DNA from: Megalonaias nervosa
Lineage: Eukaryota; Mollusca; Bivalvia; Unionida; Unionidae
Assembly (NCBI GenBank): GCA_016617855.1
Contig: JAECUM010093716.1
Location: 1-64,000, forward strand
Direction: 5' to 3'
DNA: 64,000 bases
Made by a program: the position numbers and the translations under genes. Below are positions 24,061 to 36,623 of the stretch, in pieces. Each line of letters starts with the position of its first letter. The stretch's first letter is position 1. The notes under the pieces are model-generated. The model saw only the letters and a program-made list of their open reading frames with translations, was not told where the DNA came from and did no database searches.

Positions 24061-24459
24061 TTTATCTGATCAAGACTGTTACTCTTCCCTCTAGGAATGG
24101 CGTGATTCACTTATTTCTGCGACACAGACCTTGAGAAGGTGCAACTCACTCTCAGGTGTCTTCTATCCAGAGGAGTAGATAATAATTAGCTTCGACTGAG
24201 GACTATGAGTACCAGAAAAAGGAAAACAATTCAATAGCAGCTTATATTGTAGGATGTTATTAAAATAATCGCTTATCTATCCAAAATCAATTTTAACTGT
24301 AACATAGCTGAGTACATTTGAAAGTAATTGACAGATGGTCTTGGTGAATGTTAGGGTTGCTGCATTAGGCTTATTCCTACTGAATCAGAATGAACTGACA
24401 AGATTTACATAAAAAAAAGCCTACCAATGAACACCTACCAGTAATCTAGTCTTTGGAAA

Positions 24460-25300
24460 GAAATGAATAGAAATGGCTGCTGTGGTGGCCATATTGGACT
24501 TCAGATCAGCACCATTTATATTTAGAACCAACTAGACCTCATAAAGTTTCTTTTAGTTAAACCCCATGTTAATATGTCCATCCATGTATAAGTACTGATA
24601 ACAAGATTTTCAAGATAGCCATTGTGGTAGCTATATTAACCCCAAATCAGCACCATTTTCACTTTTGACTAACCAGACATCATACGAATTCTATCAGTGA
24701 AAACCCCATGCTGATATGACCATCCATTCAGATTTGGTTTGGTGCTTTGGTGCTTTATGGCACAGTAACACAAGTAGGTTATTTAGTGGCAAGGCAATTG
24801 GAATAGAGTACCTTACCCAAGGACACATCACAATAGCTGACCCATGCTGGTTGTTTGATCATAGGATTCAAAACTGCACCCTTTCCGTAGCGAGTCTGCC
24901 ACATCAACCACTCAGCCAATGCAGCTCCTCATCCATTCAGGAACAGTTTCAAGAATGCTGCTGTGATGGGCATCAGATCAACACTATTTTTTTTTATGAT
25001 CAAGTAGACATCATAAGAAGTCTTTTAGTGAAAACCTGATGTTGATATGACCAACTATTCAGGAGGAATAACTAGAACAATATTTTCATGATGTTGGCCA
25101 TAGTGGCCATACTATCAAAAAGGCATTTAGGACCAACTGGACAGCATAAAAAGTCTTTCAGCACAAACCCCATGATGATATGACCATCCATTTACTAGGA
25201 ATAGTGATGAAACGTTTTTCAAGATGGCCATAATGGATGTACAAGCAGCACCACTGTCATCTAGTACCAGCTAGACCATGGGATGAATGTGTGTAAAATT
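24460..25300 (+). repeat. ~140-bp tandem repeat, about five units
   Basis: Repeated landmarks are ttcaagatggcca-ta-tgg-catatt, atcagcaccatttt, accaact-gac-tcataa-aa-tctttt-agt-aaaccccatg-tgatatgaccatcca. Units start near 24470, 24605, 24945, 25085 and 25220, with a SINE inserted between the second and third. Confidence 0.75.
24732..24929 (-). mobile_element. tRNA-derived SINE with 11-bp target-site duplication
   Basis: The 11-bp catccattcag occurs at 24721-24731 and 24930-24940, flanking the element exactly. On the minus strand the head reads ggctgagtggttgatgtgg (A box) and gttttgaatcc (B box). The core contains, on the plus strand, acaagtaggttatttagtgg and gtaccttacccaaggacac. It is a different SINE family from that at 11806. 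Confidence 0.85.
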
Positions 25301-27470
25301 TCATGACAATCCTCCAAGTAGCCTACGAGCAGTAGCAATAACAAACTTGAGCTAATGGACAAAAGACCATTCCATAAGCTTTTCCGGTCTATGACAAATA
25401 TAGCTAAAAACTTTATTTCAAATTATTCAAAACATAGAACAAATGCCATTTCTAGGAAAAATTCACATATAACTTTAATGTCACTGACACTGTCATGTAG
25501 TTGTTGTCACAACACATTGCAACATAAGAATCATTCAAAAAATACACACTTGCACCATTCCACCATAATAACAAAATGAGAAATACAAATGACATGTGCT
25601 TTAAATATTGATATGAATGCCCCTATCCATAATGGTAAAAGTCTTTATATATGTGATCAAGGAAGCCACAGTACATTAGCAATGGGGCCTTTCTGTGAGC
25701 AAATAATATATATTGAGCTTTGAAAGGAATCTGTCTCCATAACACGGGTCTCAGGCTAAATTTTTTAAGACCTGAGAAAAAGTAAAAGGACACACACCTC
25801 ATTGTCAGATGTATGTCCCTATTTGGTCACAAACAATACACCCATCCAATAATCACTTTAGAACAACAACAGTATAGCACCTTTTGCATACTGTAAGTAG
25901 GTCACAGTGACACTCTTTTGCCTGCTGAGGTTTGAAATGATATAAGGAACATGTTAGTTTTAACCTGAAAGACTGGCTGCAACCAAAGATATGGCCCCAG
26001 CGCCTTCCCCACCCCTACTCCAAAGAAAACAAAAAACATCTGATAAATACTGGTTGCACTGACTCCCCACCCCCAATTGAGAATGTAGCAAAAATCTCTG
26101 TGTACCATGAATATATCATGCAGTCTTGATATAATATTGTGACTTGATCAGAGTGCATGGAATAATGAGGTAATGATCCAGCAATACATATCTGGATTAT
26201 ACATATTTTCATAATGATACAATATACCATATTGCCACTAGGGCTACAATGGGTAGAAAATGTAGGTCTCCAATACTTAAATTGGCTGACTTGATTCAGC
26301 CTCAAGTACTTGGAATTGCAATTGTCTGTTTCCTGAAAACATGTTTATCCAATCCAACTCCATTTCCCAGACTAGAAAATTTTAAAACAAATAATCAGCA
26401 CATTTTTTGCCATAAAGAAACATGCATTTTTACATATATTAGGTATAAAATTGTATATCAATTATAAATATCATCATAAATCAATCACTACTGAGTTTCA
26501 TTTTAGGTAGACTGGTTGTAACACAGTATTCCATTCAGTGCACTGCATCAACACTGCTAGCCGTTGAAACCATGGGGTGCTGCAGTTAAATGTTTGGAAA
26601 CAGAATAGCACTATTAATGATACAGAAGTAAGCAGACTGCACTGTAGGCATTTAAAGTAATATATTGAAGTTAAAAACTGGTACAGCTTTTAGTAGTACA
26701 GATTTTATTAGCTTAGCCTGCCAAATTAGTTCAATTCAATTGTAGTTCATGCAGAAGCATTCTTCCGTGTGTTTCTAACATAGTATGTAATGACCTAACA
26801 AACACATGGACTACAAAAAAGAATAAGTACACCAATCATTGTATCTCTACAGATATAGTTCAGGTACCAAAATAAGCACAAATAACACATCTCCCAAATT
26901 ACCAAAAGATGCTGTCTTCTCTTTTTTTCTCAAGTATTTGAGTCCCACAAATCAATTCTATTTTAATATATACCTCAATTACTTAATTCCTAGTCATTCA
27001 AATGTGCAATACACAGTTGACTAATCAGAACATACACTGTATATTCATAGTGTTGACATTAACACACAATATACATTTATTCCAATGTCCAGCTGCACAG
27101 GTCAGAGTCTTATGTATTGGCTATGATATATCTCTAATGGGGAAAGTATATGTGGCCATGAGCAAATGCTTCATCTATATTAATAAAGGAAAAAAAATCT
27201 ACATGTCAGTGATCTTTTATGAGGTGTATTACAAAAATGATAGATCCAATTATCAAGTTCCTTGATTCAAACATGAACAGACCCAATAAATGAACTTTAA
27301 GCACAAAATTTAAAAAAGTCACTGATGCCTTAACTATAGGCCAGAGATCTCTTTTTGAAACAATGGGAGTAGTACTTATTATGATGCATATACTCACCAG
27401 TTTCATGAGTCTGAGTTAGGATTGTAGGCATGTAGAATGCCAAAATGCAAGAGGGTCATGAGGTCAATGC
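25301..27470. other. No gene recognised
   Basis: No conserved protein block, tandem unit or terminal inverted repeat stands out. Short open frames on both strands have no family signature. Confidence 0.4.
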
Positions 27471-28400
27471 AAATACTTAAGACAGTAAAATATTAAATAT
27501 AGGTCACAGTTATTTAACTAAAAGCCAGTAAAATGTGAAATATAGATCTTGGTGACCATTTTTCATTGTAAGGATGTGCTACAAAATGAGAGCATATCAT
27601 CATCAATTATATGATTTTAGCATGAACACTGCCTGAAAAATTAATATGAAACACAAAATGTACCCCAAGTCCTTAAAGGCACAACATGGGCAACAATAAC
27701 CTACTTCAACAATTTTGGAGTAGTGCTCATCAAGAACCATCCCTTCACAAACTTTTTTGATTCTAGATGGGAGAGTATGTAAAAAGTCTGCAAAAAAACA
27801 TATGGTCATCACCTAAATAAAAACACATAATCTAAGCCAGAAAAATGCAAAATGTAGGTCACAGTGACCTTCATTTATTGTAAGGGTGTGGTATTAACAA
27901 AATGCATAAAATCAGCCATTTAATACATCTAACATGATTTTTGCTTTCAAAGAATAATTAAAGCACAATATTCAAGCAAAGCCCAAAAAGCATGAAACAT
28001 GGATCAGTGACCTACTTTTGTGATGAGGGTATAGTATTCATCAAGATACATCCACTCGCCAAGATTCACGATTCAATGTATGTAGAGACAAACTAGAGCT
28101 AAATGCAACAAGAATACTCTGAATGTCAAGCATACAACGAAAGTATTTATACAGGGTGCATAAAATCTGTGGTCATGAGCTGACACAAACTTCACTAAGC
28201 TAGTAAAATGTTAAATACAGGTCACAATTAATTTCTTTTCTTGTAATGGTCTGTTACTAAGAGAGATGCATATAAACATCTGGTCTGATGATTCTAGTAT
28301 ATACAGTGCTTGATAAATCAAGTTAATTTCAATCATAAAATTCATCCCAAGATAGTGAAGTATCAAATTCAAGTCATGGTGATCTATGTCTGTGATTAAG
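27470..28400 (+). repeat. Degenerate tandem repeat with 'aaatataggtcacagtgacc' block
   Basis: The block agtaaaatgt-aaatataggtcacagtgacc-t...ttgtaagggtgtg-ta recurs near 27485, 27530, 27843, 27990, 28200 and 28355. It is followed each time by t(a)tgattttagcatg...cttgaaaaat...cacaaaatg-a-cccaag. Unit length is roughly 150 bp, with strong divergence. Confidence 0.55.
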
Positions 28401-29110
28401 GTGCAGTAAATAAACTGAAAATGTTGTACAGAAACCAGTCTTCTTCAGTCACAATGACCCTGACCTTTAACCTTTTGGTACCAGATCAATAGATTTCTTC
28501 CTTACCTCAAGTACAAACCACCCCATAAAGTCTGGTCAAGGTATATACTGTAGAACCAACGTCATTGTGCAAAGACATTTTTCTTCTTTCAGTTACAGTA
28601 TCTTGACCTTTGGACTCCAAAATCAATATGGTTCTTTCTTAATCCAAGTGCAAGCCATCCACAAATAGGGCAACAACAAATGACAGAGAAATGAGTTACA
28701 GTGCAGAAACGATTTTTTTTCTTTCAGTGTCCATTGCCTTTGACCTTTTGAGCCTGAAAGCAATAGGGTTTTCCTTATCTCACACATGAGCCTGAAAGCA
28801 ATAGGGTGTTCCTTATCCCAAGCACAATCCATCCACAAAGTTATGGTAAATGTTCGTGGAGAACTCAAAGTATTGTGCAGAAACCATTTTTCTTCTGTCA
28901 GTTATAGTGACCTTGACCTTTGACACTGAAATTGAGTTTTTTTTCCTCCTAAGTGCAAGCTGTCCACAAGTCTGGTAACTGTGGATTGTTACTGTGCACA
29001 AACCATTTATCTTATTTCAGTCACAGTAACCTTGAACTCTGAACCTTTGACCCCAAAATCAATAGGGTTATTTCTTACTATAAAATACAAGCTACAATGT
29101 TTGGTAGCTG
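28400..29110 (+). repeat. ~120-bp tandem repeat with 'TGACCTTTGACC' block
   Basis: Six units carry gtgcagaaaccattttcttctttcagt-acagtgaccttgacctttgac-cc-aaaatcaatagggtt-tttcttat-ccaagtgcaagccatccacaaag. The same repeat occurs in reverse orientation at about 31580-31790 and 32750-33140. Repeats of this kind are widespread in mollusc genomes, which is one reason for the suggested source. Confidence 0.75.
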
Positions 29111-31579
29111 TAGATTGTGGCAACCTTTAATTATGTGCTCAAATGAAATTCTTAACACACAGATGACATCGTAACAATACGCTCCTCTCCACCTCATTTG
29201 GGCATACAAAAACTTGACCATGTACGTGATAGGTGTAACGAAACCCGTTCCAAAGTGATGCCTAGGACCTTGAAAGAAAAAAAAAAGGACAGATGCTTTA
29301 AGACTGCCCATACTGCATGTACAGCTATACACTTTCATATGTCGACACTAAAGGTAGTACAGAAACTGGCTCAGCTATTTCTGAGAAGCTGAAACAGCAA
29401 TGTTAACTGACATTAGGTTGTAACATTTGTATATGGCCTTAGAGCAACACAAGCTAACAGATAACAATTTAATCAATAAAAATAAGAAGGGTTTCTTGAT
29501 TCAGACAATGTGAACTAAATAACTGTGCTGTACTGTCTCCTCAGCTTGCAACGTGTCCTTTACCCCAAATATACTGCTGCCATAAAAAGGGCTATGGTAA
29601 AGCATTACCTCTCCTGAACTACATATTGGTGAGCTTCAAAGATAATATAAGTGACAAATGTAAGTATATACCATAAACATGGTTAAAATGGCATGTTTTA
29701 CAATTTAAGCTTTGGTGTGAGGTAATTTGTATAATAAATAATGTGTATATACTGCAAGAGACAAGCACTGGCAGGGTATTAGAAACTTCTATTTAAAAAA
29801 AACCAAACAATCTTTCTGCTGTCAGCAGAACTAAAAGTGAAATTGAAATGGTGTGTAAAACCAATGCATCACACACAGCCATAATACTGAATTGCAGTCA
29901 GTATCAAACTGTTAGTCACTAACACTGGATTAGTGCAACAACCATCTTTGCTCGTCAAGGGTCATCCATCCATTTCGAGTCTTGGCATATGAAGCTAGCC
30001 AAAAGAAGTAACTGCAGCTCTACTATCTGACTGGATGCTGCTCTACAATCGATTGGCCTTAAACCAACTGGACCGAAATCGGGCCCCCTCGCTCTCAGGG
30101 GCCCCACGTTAGTAATTTAATAAAATATATCCATAGAGAGAAAGTAATTTTAAAGCGATGAAAGAAAGTTTTAAGTTCAATATCATATCAAACTTGTTTA
30201 AAAGTTAATTTCAAAATACCGTGCTCACAGGGGGCCCTGTGTGTTAATCCAGGGGGCCCAGCCAAAATGATCCAAATCGGGCCCCTGCATTTGCTAAGGC
30301 CGTTACTGGCTCTACTATCTAATTGGATGCTGCTCTACCATCTGATTTAATTCTGCTCTACTATTTGACTGTATGCAGCAGAAAGAAACTGGTCTTATCA
30401 AATTGCTGTACATTTTTCCCATTTAACCTTCCATAGATGTTTTTCTTTCAAGTCAAGGCATGTGAATATTATGGGCATCAGTATAATGGTGACCAAACAG
30501 GTAAAGTAGCAAACTCTTTAACTGGTCAACTGATTTTCCTTGCTATGTACAGTGACCCTTTATTCACATTATGGCACTGTTTTGCCCAACTATGTATGCA
30601 AAGGGCTGATGTGGAATGAAAATGACTGACCACGCTTAACCAGCAAATATGTGTACGGACAGGCTCAACTCATTTCAACAGATTTTGGGGGAAATTAATT
30701 AATCATCACAACTGAAAGAAACCTCATCTTCACTTACTGTATCAATCTTTTAAAATAAAAATACCACTATGTCTTGTCAAAGAATTTGTTGTAGTGACTT
30801 CTTTGGAACAGACTATAATGGCACAACACTTTGTGAACACTAATGGCTCTCAACTCTCTGCCTACACTCAAATATTGTATTATGCCTGCATCATACATGT
30901 TGCATTATATCTGAAGATGAGGTTTTTATTTTCATTTGCTTTATGTAATAAAGGACTTCATATAACTTATTAATGAACAAAAAAGTTATACAATGGGCAA
31001 GATATCACAACAAAGGAAAACAACATTTTTTCTTTCTTTCTCGCTGTACACTAAACAACATCCATAACAATCAATCCTGTAAACATTGGGACTAGATTTA
31101 ATTTCAGAAAGAACCACTGCTTCCCATATGCATACATGTATAAAGCACACAACACAAACCAAGATCTAGACTGGCCTAATGAACTGGCAGATCTGGGTTT
31201 ACTAGAGTCAAGCACAACAATGAAGAAAAAGATCTCTAGGTCTATTTTAGGATATACTTGTAGAATTCAGGCAACTTTCTTTAAAAAAAAAAAAAAAAAA
31301 AACCAAAACATTAAAATATCAATGGAATCCTTGAAAATCTTGCTTTGTATTTGTAAAACCTACTCTATTCACTTGGCTAAACCTCATCCTATGTTCAGAA
31401 AATTCCTCCTTTTGATACACCTTCCAGAAGTAGAAGGTAGAGTATGTGATGTGATGATGTCTGTACATCAGTCTGTATGCTACATTTTTCATTTCTGCAC
31501 AGCAACTTTATTTTTATGCCATCTACCTTTATATACTTTTGTGGATGACTTGCACTTGGGGTAAAAAAGAAGTGGGATT
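29111..31579. other. No gene recognised; GC-rich inverted repeat at 30083-30292
   Basis: The only structured part is 30083-30292, where gggcccc blocks (cgggccccctcg, caggggcccc, cagggggccc, cgggcccctg) sit in an otherwise AT-rich context with inverted symmetry, perhaps a MITE-like element. The remainder shows no family motif. An A-tract lies at 31285-31302. Confidence 0.35.
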
Positions 31580-31790
31580 AAAAGGTTTATTGTTGAGGTC
31601 ACTGTGACTGCACAAAGCAAAATAATCTCCACAAAAAACATTAGTTCTACATCACTGAACTGGACCTAACTTTGTTGATGGATTGCACTTCAGAAAAGGA
31701 AGAAAAAAATAAATTTTTAGGTCAAAAGGTCAACGATTAAGATCACAGTGACTGAAAAAAAGAGCAATTCTTGTTGCTGAACAATTTAGT
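31580..31790 (-). repeat. 'TGACCTTTGACC' repeat, reverse orientation
   Basis: Reverse-complement units of the 28400-29110 repeat: ggattgcacttcagaaa-gga, ggtcaaaaggtcaacgatt-agatcacagtgactgaaaaaa. About two units. Confidence 0.6.
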
Positions 31791-31847
31791 TCAATATCAC
31801 AGACCCCCACTCCATCCCCCCACCTCGCAAGCTTTTGGGATGTAGAA

Positions 31848-32062
31848 TACCATATATACTGACTTATGAGTCCAACTGCTGATTACTCAGACCCAGAAAT
31901 GCCGTTGCACGTGTTGGCAAATCTGGGTCTGCACAGTTTGTTAGGAGTAAGCAGTAAAACAAACAGCAATGACCCTGATCTGCAGATGCATTAATGCTGC
32001 GTCAGATCAGAATCTTTGTTGTTTGCAATTTTAATTGACTTATAAGCAAGTACTTACAGTAG
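31848..32062. mobile_element. Palindromic MITE, family 'TACCATATATACT', copy B
   Basis: Starts taccatatatactgacttatgagtcc and ends gacttataagcaagta. The two internal hairpins (agacccaga-atgcc...gcaaatctgggtct, and gaccctgatctgcagatgcat...cagatcagaatc) match copy A in inverted overall orientation. Confidence 0.8.
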
Positions 32063-32250
32063 GCTTGATGCTCCCTCATATATGTCATAAGAAGTGACTA
32101 ACGGACACAGCAGCTGCAGATGCATATTAGTTCGCATGCCAGACTCACAAACAAAATGAAGCAAGTTCAAATCCTATCAGCAGAACAGACTTGATTAGTT
32201 ACCATTGCATGTCCTTACTTTACTCCTATTGCCTTGGCACTAAATAACCT

Positions 32251-32468
32251 GCATAACTCACTCATACAAGTTAAGTCAAACTACAAACAACAAAGATCCT
32301 GATCTGACATAGCATAATGCACCTGAAGATCATGGTATATGTTGCTTGTTCTAATAATCACTCCTAACCAACTGCAGAAACCCAGATCTGTTTGTGCACT
32401 ATGCGACAGCAGATCTGGATCTGTGAAGTTTGCAGTTGGACTCAATTTAAAAGCTAGTACATACAGTA
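32251..32468. mobile_element. Palindromic MITE, same family, copy C
   Basis: Interior matches copy A in the same orientation: caaacaacaaagatcctgatctg, ctaatgatcactcctaac-like, acccagatctg and agatctggatctgtg-agtttgcagtt. Termini are degenerate (ctcatacaagttaagtc...agctagtacat). Confidence 0.75.
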
Positions 32469-32560
32469 CTTGTGTTGCTGTGCTGTAAAACACCTAACAA
32501 AAACCAAACATCACAGATAAAGATTAAACTTTATGAATGACCTGTACCTAGATTAGAAAG

Positions 32561-32710
32561 GTATACTGATTAGGTGGCTTACACTTTAAGGTATACTGAT
32601 TAGGTGGCTTACACTTTAAGGTATACTGATTAGGTGGCTTACACTTTAAGGTATACTGATTAGTTGGCTTACACTTTAAGGTATACTGATTAGGTGGCTT
32701 ACACTTTAAG
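32561..32710 (+). repeat. 30-bp minisatellite, five near-identical units
   Basis: The unit starts gtatactgattaggtggctt and ends acactttaag. It repeats at 32561, 32591, 32621, 32651 and 32681, with a single G-to-T change in unit four. The very low divergence suggests recent expansion. Confidence 0.95.
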
Positions 32711-32749
32711 AAAGAAGCCAAATGACTGGGTGAACATATTAAAACTCAA

Positions 32750-33140
32750 CATCAGAGTGATTAAAAAAAGAAAAAAGTTTTTCCCGTAAGAACTTTAGTT
32801 CCAGATCATGCACCCTGACCAAAGGTTTAAAAGGTTTTGCACATAAAGTAAGAGAGGGCTACTAATTTAAGGATCAAAAGGTCAAAGACCAAGGTCATTA
32901 TCACTGAAAGAAAAAAATGCATAACTTTTGTTTTAGAGTAAATTTCTTGACCAAACTTTGTAGCTGGTTTACATATAGAGTAAGAAAGAAATCTTAGATT
33001 TAGGGAATAAAAGTAATGGTAAGTGAAAAAATAATAAATAATGGGTTTTGTAGAGTAAGTTCAGTTCATGACTGCATATCTTGACCAAAGGTCAAAGTCA
33101 CAGAGACTAATTGGTCAGTAATCTCTAAAGTCAGCCATGC
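32750..33140 (-). repeat. 'TGACCTTTGACC' repeat, reverse orientation, second block
   Basis: Reverse-complement landmarks of the 28400-29110 repeat recur about three times: ctgaccaaaggtttaaaagg-ttgcacataaag, ggatcaaaaggtcaaagaccaaggtcat-atcactgaaag, and ttgaccaaaggtcaaagtcacagagact. Confidence 0.6.
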
Positions 33141-33267
33141 CTTACTAATGTTGCCATAAAGATCTATTAAACATGGGATGGGTATTTATTGTACATTATC
33201 TCATTTCAAAAATGGAGGCAGAATTTCTGACCAAATATTTCAGTTTTTGATTAGTCTGTTGTCCCTC

Positions 33268-33380
33268 CCATATATATGTATGTGTAATACACAACCAACT
33301 GCACACAATGCAGACCATGATCTACCTCTGCATCATGAGTAGGCAGATCTGGCTCAACTAAGCTGTTTGTTTAAACTTTC
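33268..33380. mobile_element. Partial copy of the palindromic MITE family, copy D
   Basis: catatatatgta, then caactgcacacaatgcagacca-gatctacc-ctgcatcatga-taggcagatctgg. Only one of the two hairpins is present. Confidence 0.5.
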
Positions 33381-33782
33381 AAACAGAACAATGTTAACAA
33401 GTATCTGCTGGCCAATTCTCTTGTCTATGCTGTGTGCGCTATACAAAATATAGAAAGCTATGATTATGATAGGGTTTTTTTTCCTAAATGGTACAACAGA
33501 ACTGGCCTCCAAAAACATACAATGTTACTATCATATCAATTCACTTTAAGTACAGGATATGTCAAGATACAAATCTCAAAATCATCTTTTCTTATAATCA
33601 GACACTGGACATAGGCGTGCTCAAGAGATAATCCACTCCATCAATCCATGCCAGAAAACATCACAATAAGCTTGACAAATTTCTACCTGAAAAAAGAAGA
33701 AAAAAAGACACTGTTACAAGACAGCGTAGTTAAACTATTCACAACACACAATACAAGGTTTGTACAGCCAGTGGGGGATAAT

Positions 33783-33943
33783 GTTGTTGTTGTTGTAGGG
33801 TTTAACGCCATTTTTCAGCACAAGATGGGCTTTACATGGCGGCAAGTATAAATGGAGGAAGAACCTGGGAAACCCCAGTAAGAACCACCAACCCACGAGT
33901 AACCACTGGCAAGCTTTCTCACATACCCACATTCCAGTGGGGG
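33783..33943 (-). mobile_element. 5'-truncated SINE copy
   Basis: Minus-strand match to the SINE at 11806-12009: gtgggtatgtgagaaagcttgccagtgg, ggttggtggttctta-tggggtttccc, gttaaaccctacaacaacaa. The tRNA-like head is absent. Confidence 0.7.
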
Positions 33944-34051
33944 ATAAACATTTGCATTCCCTCATGAATATTCAAGTCGTTTTTGGACATATTCAAGAAC
34001 TTTCCAATGAAGAAACAATTTTTTACACAAATTGTTTTCAAGGAAACCCCC

Positions 34052-34538
34052 CATCTTCGCTAGCCCTATCTACACCTTAGCATATTGAGCAGAGATTTCT
34101 GTGTTTCAGGTCTGTGAATTTCATTGGATGCGGAGGCAAGCCACCACATCCAATCAAAATTAACTTGTTCAAATTTGAACTGTTATTACGTGATTGAGAC
34201 AAGGGGAGCACACAACTTGAATGGACTGATAAATAAGCAATTTTCCAGTGCTGGTCTGTGTTTACACAAATACCTTTCACTCAAATACTCCGGTAATAGC
34301 TTCGCTCTTGTAGATAGTCATACTTTCGATGATAAACTTACAAAGTATCCTTTTTAGTTCAATTGCCTCCACCTTTTCGGCCGATGTACAATGCACCACG
34401 CTATTGGTTGGTTGGCATTATATTCTAAGGGGGGCAACACATGAAATCCAATAGATGTCGCTAGGACAAAGCACCAATATAGCTGTTCGGTCTGTAAAGG
34501 TGTAGATAGGGCTATCAGAACCTTGGCTAGCGAAGATG
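34052..34538. mobile_element. TIR element of the 'GGCTAGCGAAGATG' family, full copy
   Basis: Left end catcttcgctagcc-ctatctacacc at 34052 and right end ggtgtagatagg-gctatcagaaccttggctagcgaagatg at 34538 are inverted, the right one with about 15 extra bases. Its right half matches 9898-10155. No coding sequence. 34539-35774 shows nothing further. Confidence 0.7.
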
Positions 34539-35774
34539 GGAGACCCCTCAAATTCAAAAATGTGTCAAGGCTGCATAAATATGAGTCACAACAATCTGTA
34601 AAAAAATGAAATTTACAAGGAACCTAAATACCAACATCTGGTTCACAGCTTGGAAGGTTGCCTGTATTTTAACTGACAGATCTACTGACAGACAACAATT
34701 TCTCAAAAAATAATGCATGTGTTTTACCTTCAGAGTAAATTAAAATGTTAGCATTGTTTAAAGTCTGTTTACTTTTGATGACTACATAAACCTTACATAT
34801 TCTCAAAGGTCCCTAAAACTGAGAAGGCTGCTTGCACAGTCTTTCACTACATATCCATGTATAATCAATTCTCATTTATCGGATGAAGTCAACAACATTA
34901 AGAAAAGATCAGCCCATGATAAATCAATATGTTATAGGTCTTGATCCACATATAATCTTATGTATGTGCCAGGACTTCAAACAGATGTGCAGCTGCACAA
35001 GATAAATCTCAAGTCTGAATTTATAAATTCCCACAAAATAATTTGTCAATTTTGCATCATGGTCATAAAAAGAAGACAATAAATCATCAGTAGTTACACC
35101 TGTCAATTAGGCTGAAGAAAACAGTGCAAGATTGATGCACAGATAACATCCATATTTTAAGCATACCGTAAAATAAAAGACTGTCCAAAAAAATCACTTT
35201 TAACAAAAAAGTATTTGATGACACATGCACTTCATCATATAAATGCAACAGTTAGTTCATGGAGGTCAGATGAAGTTCACTCTTCATCTATGTTACTTGT
35301 ACAACAATATCCAAAAATGCTTGCTTATGTAACTTTGCAGCCATTTTTACACTTGTATCAAGGACATTTTTTTTTTTAAATGACCTGGCATTGACATAAT
35401 GAAGAATTCAGTTTTAAATAGAATATCACTCAGAGCTCTCTTCCAGGATGTTCACTTTCTGATCTAAAATCTGATCAAAAAATTTTGGTATACTCAACTC
35501 TCACTTTTACGCTCAGGTCTCATATTATATTCCATTATTATTTACTCTTTGAGCCAATGGGAAGTTTGAGCTCTGTCCACTGGTCGCTATATCCTGTCTC
35601 CTAGCAACCAGTCAAACCCCACCACCACCAGCACCAAACAGCCAATGGAGATTTGGGGCTATTATCTGTTTCAACCTTTATCTATACTCCATTAGTATGA
35701 ACAAACTCCTATCCTTTCACTTTTACTTAAGTAGTGTAAAGACCAATTACACTTAACAATGCAGGTAAGATAGT

Positions 35775-35984
35775 TACCATATATACTCACATGTAAGACA
35801 TGTCCAAATGCAAACTGCACAGCCCCAGATCTTCATCACATAATGCGCCGGAAGATCTGGGTCTGTGCAGTTTGTTAGGAGTCATCATTTGAACAAACAG
35901 CACATATCCTGATCTGCAGGTGCATTATGCTACAGAATCTTTGTTGCTTGCAGTTTGACTCAACTTGTCAGTGAATATATATGT
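35775..35984. mobile_element. Palindromic MITE, same family, copy E
   Basis: Starts taccatatatactcacatgtaag and ends cttgtcagtgaatatatatg. Interior hairpins as in copy A: cacagccccagatctt...gaagatctgggtctgtg, and cctgatctgcaggtgcat. Confidence 0.75.
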
Positions 35985-36448
35985 TAATCTTCTATACAGC
36001 ATATTTTTCTGATTACTCTATGGTCTATGTACAGCCAGCTGTGACCCATTTTCTACAAGGGACACTGATGCTACAGTCTCCCTCTCGTTTCTTTTTGTTC
36101 ATTATGATCTGAATTAACAAAATAAATTATTTGGTAATAATGGACACCTCCACAGCAACATATTCTGAACTTAAAAACATTATTCATGTTGACATAGCAG
36201 ATGTATTTTCTACTTAATGAAAAAATAGGCATATACATGTACTGGAAAATCTGCAACTACATACATAAGAGAGCTAAGCAATAAACTGTCATTATTTTGC
36301 CACATCTGGTGAGTCATGCAGGTGGTACTGACTCAACAAAAAAGAGGATATAAGTTGTGGAATATGGCCATAATCCAGTGTTAGGCATTAGAAAATTTAG
36401 TATCATTTCTTTCAGCGTATTAGTATATTGTTTCATATATACATTAAA

Positions 36449-36526
36449 AATAGCTGAGTGGTCTAAAGCGTTCACTGTTAAGGATCATTGCCATCTCACC
36501 TCTATTTGCATGGGTTTGAGCCTCAG

Positions 36527-36622
<96 letters not shown>
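36449..36622 (+). mobile_element. tRNA-like SINE head followed by (CA)n(TA)n(GA)n
   Basis: tagctgagtggtctaaagcg (A box) and gggtttgagcctc (B box, about 36510-36523) are spaced as in tRNA-derived SINEs. The element passes straight into a compound microsatellite: CA at 36529-36562, TA to 36576, GA to 36622. No SINE core or tail follows, so it is a head-only fragment. Confidence 0.6.

Positions 36623-36623
<1 letters not shown>

Noticed and set aside
31136..31564. 142-codon plus-strand open frame with a poly-Lys run
   Set aside because: The frame depends on an A-tract and ends in a decayed tandem repeat; no conserved residues seen.
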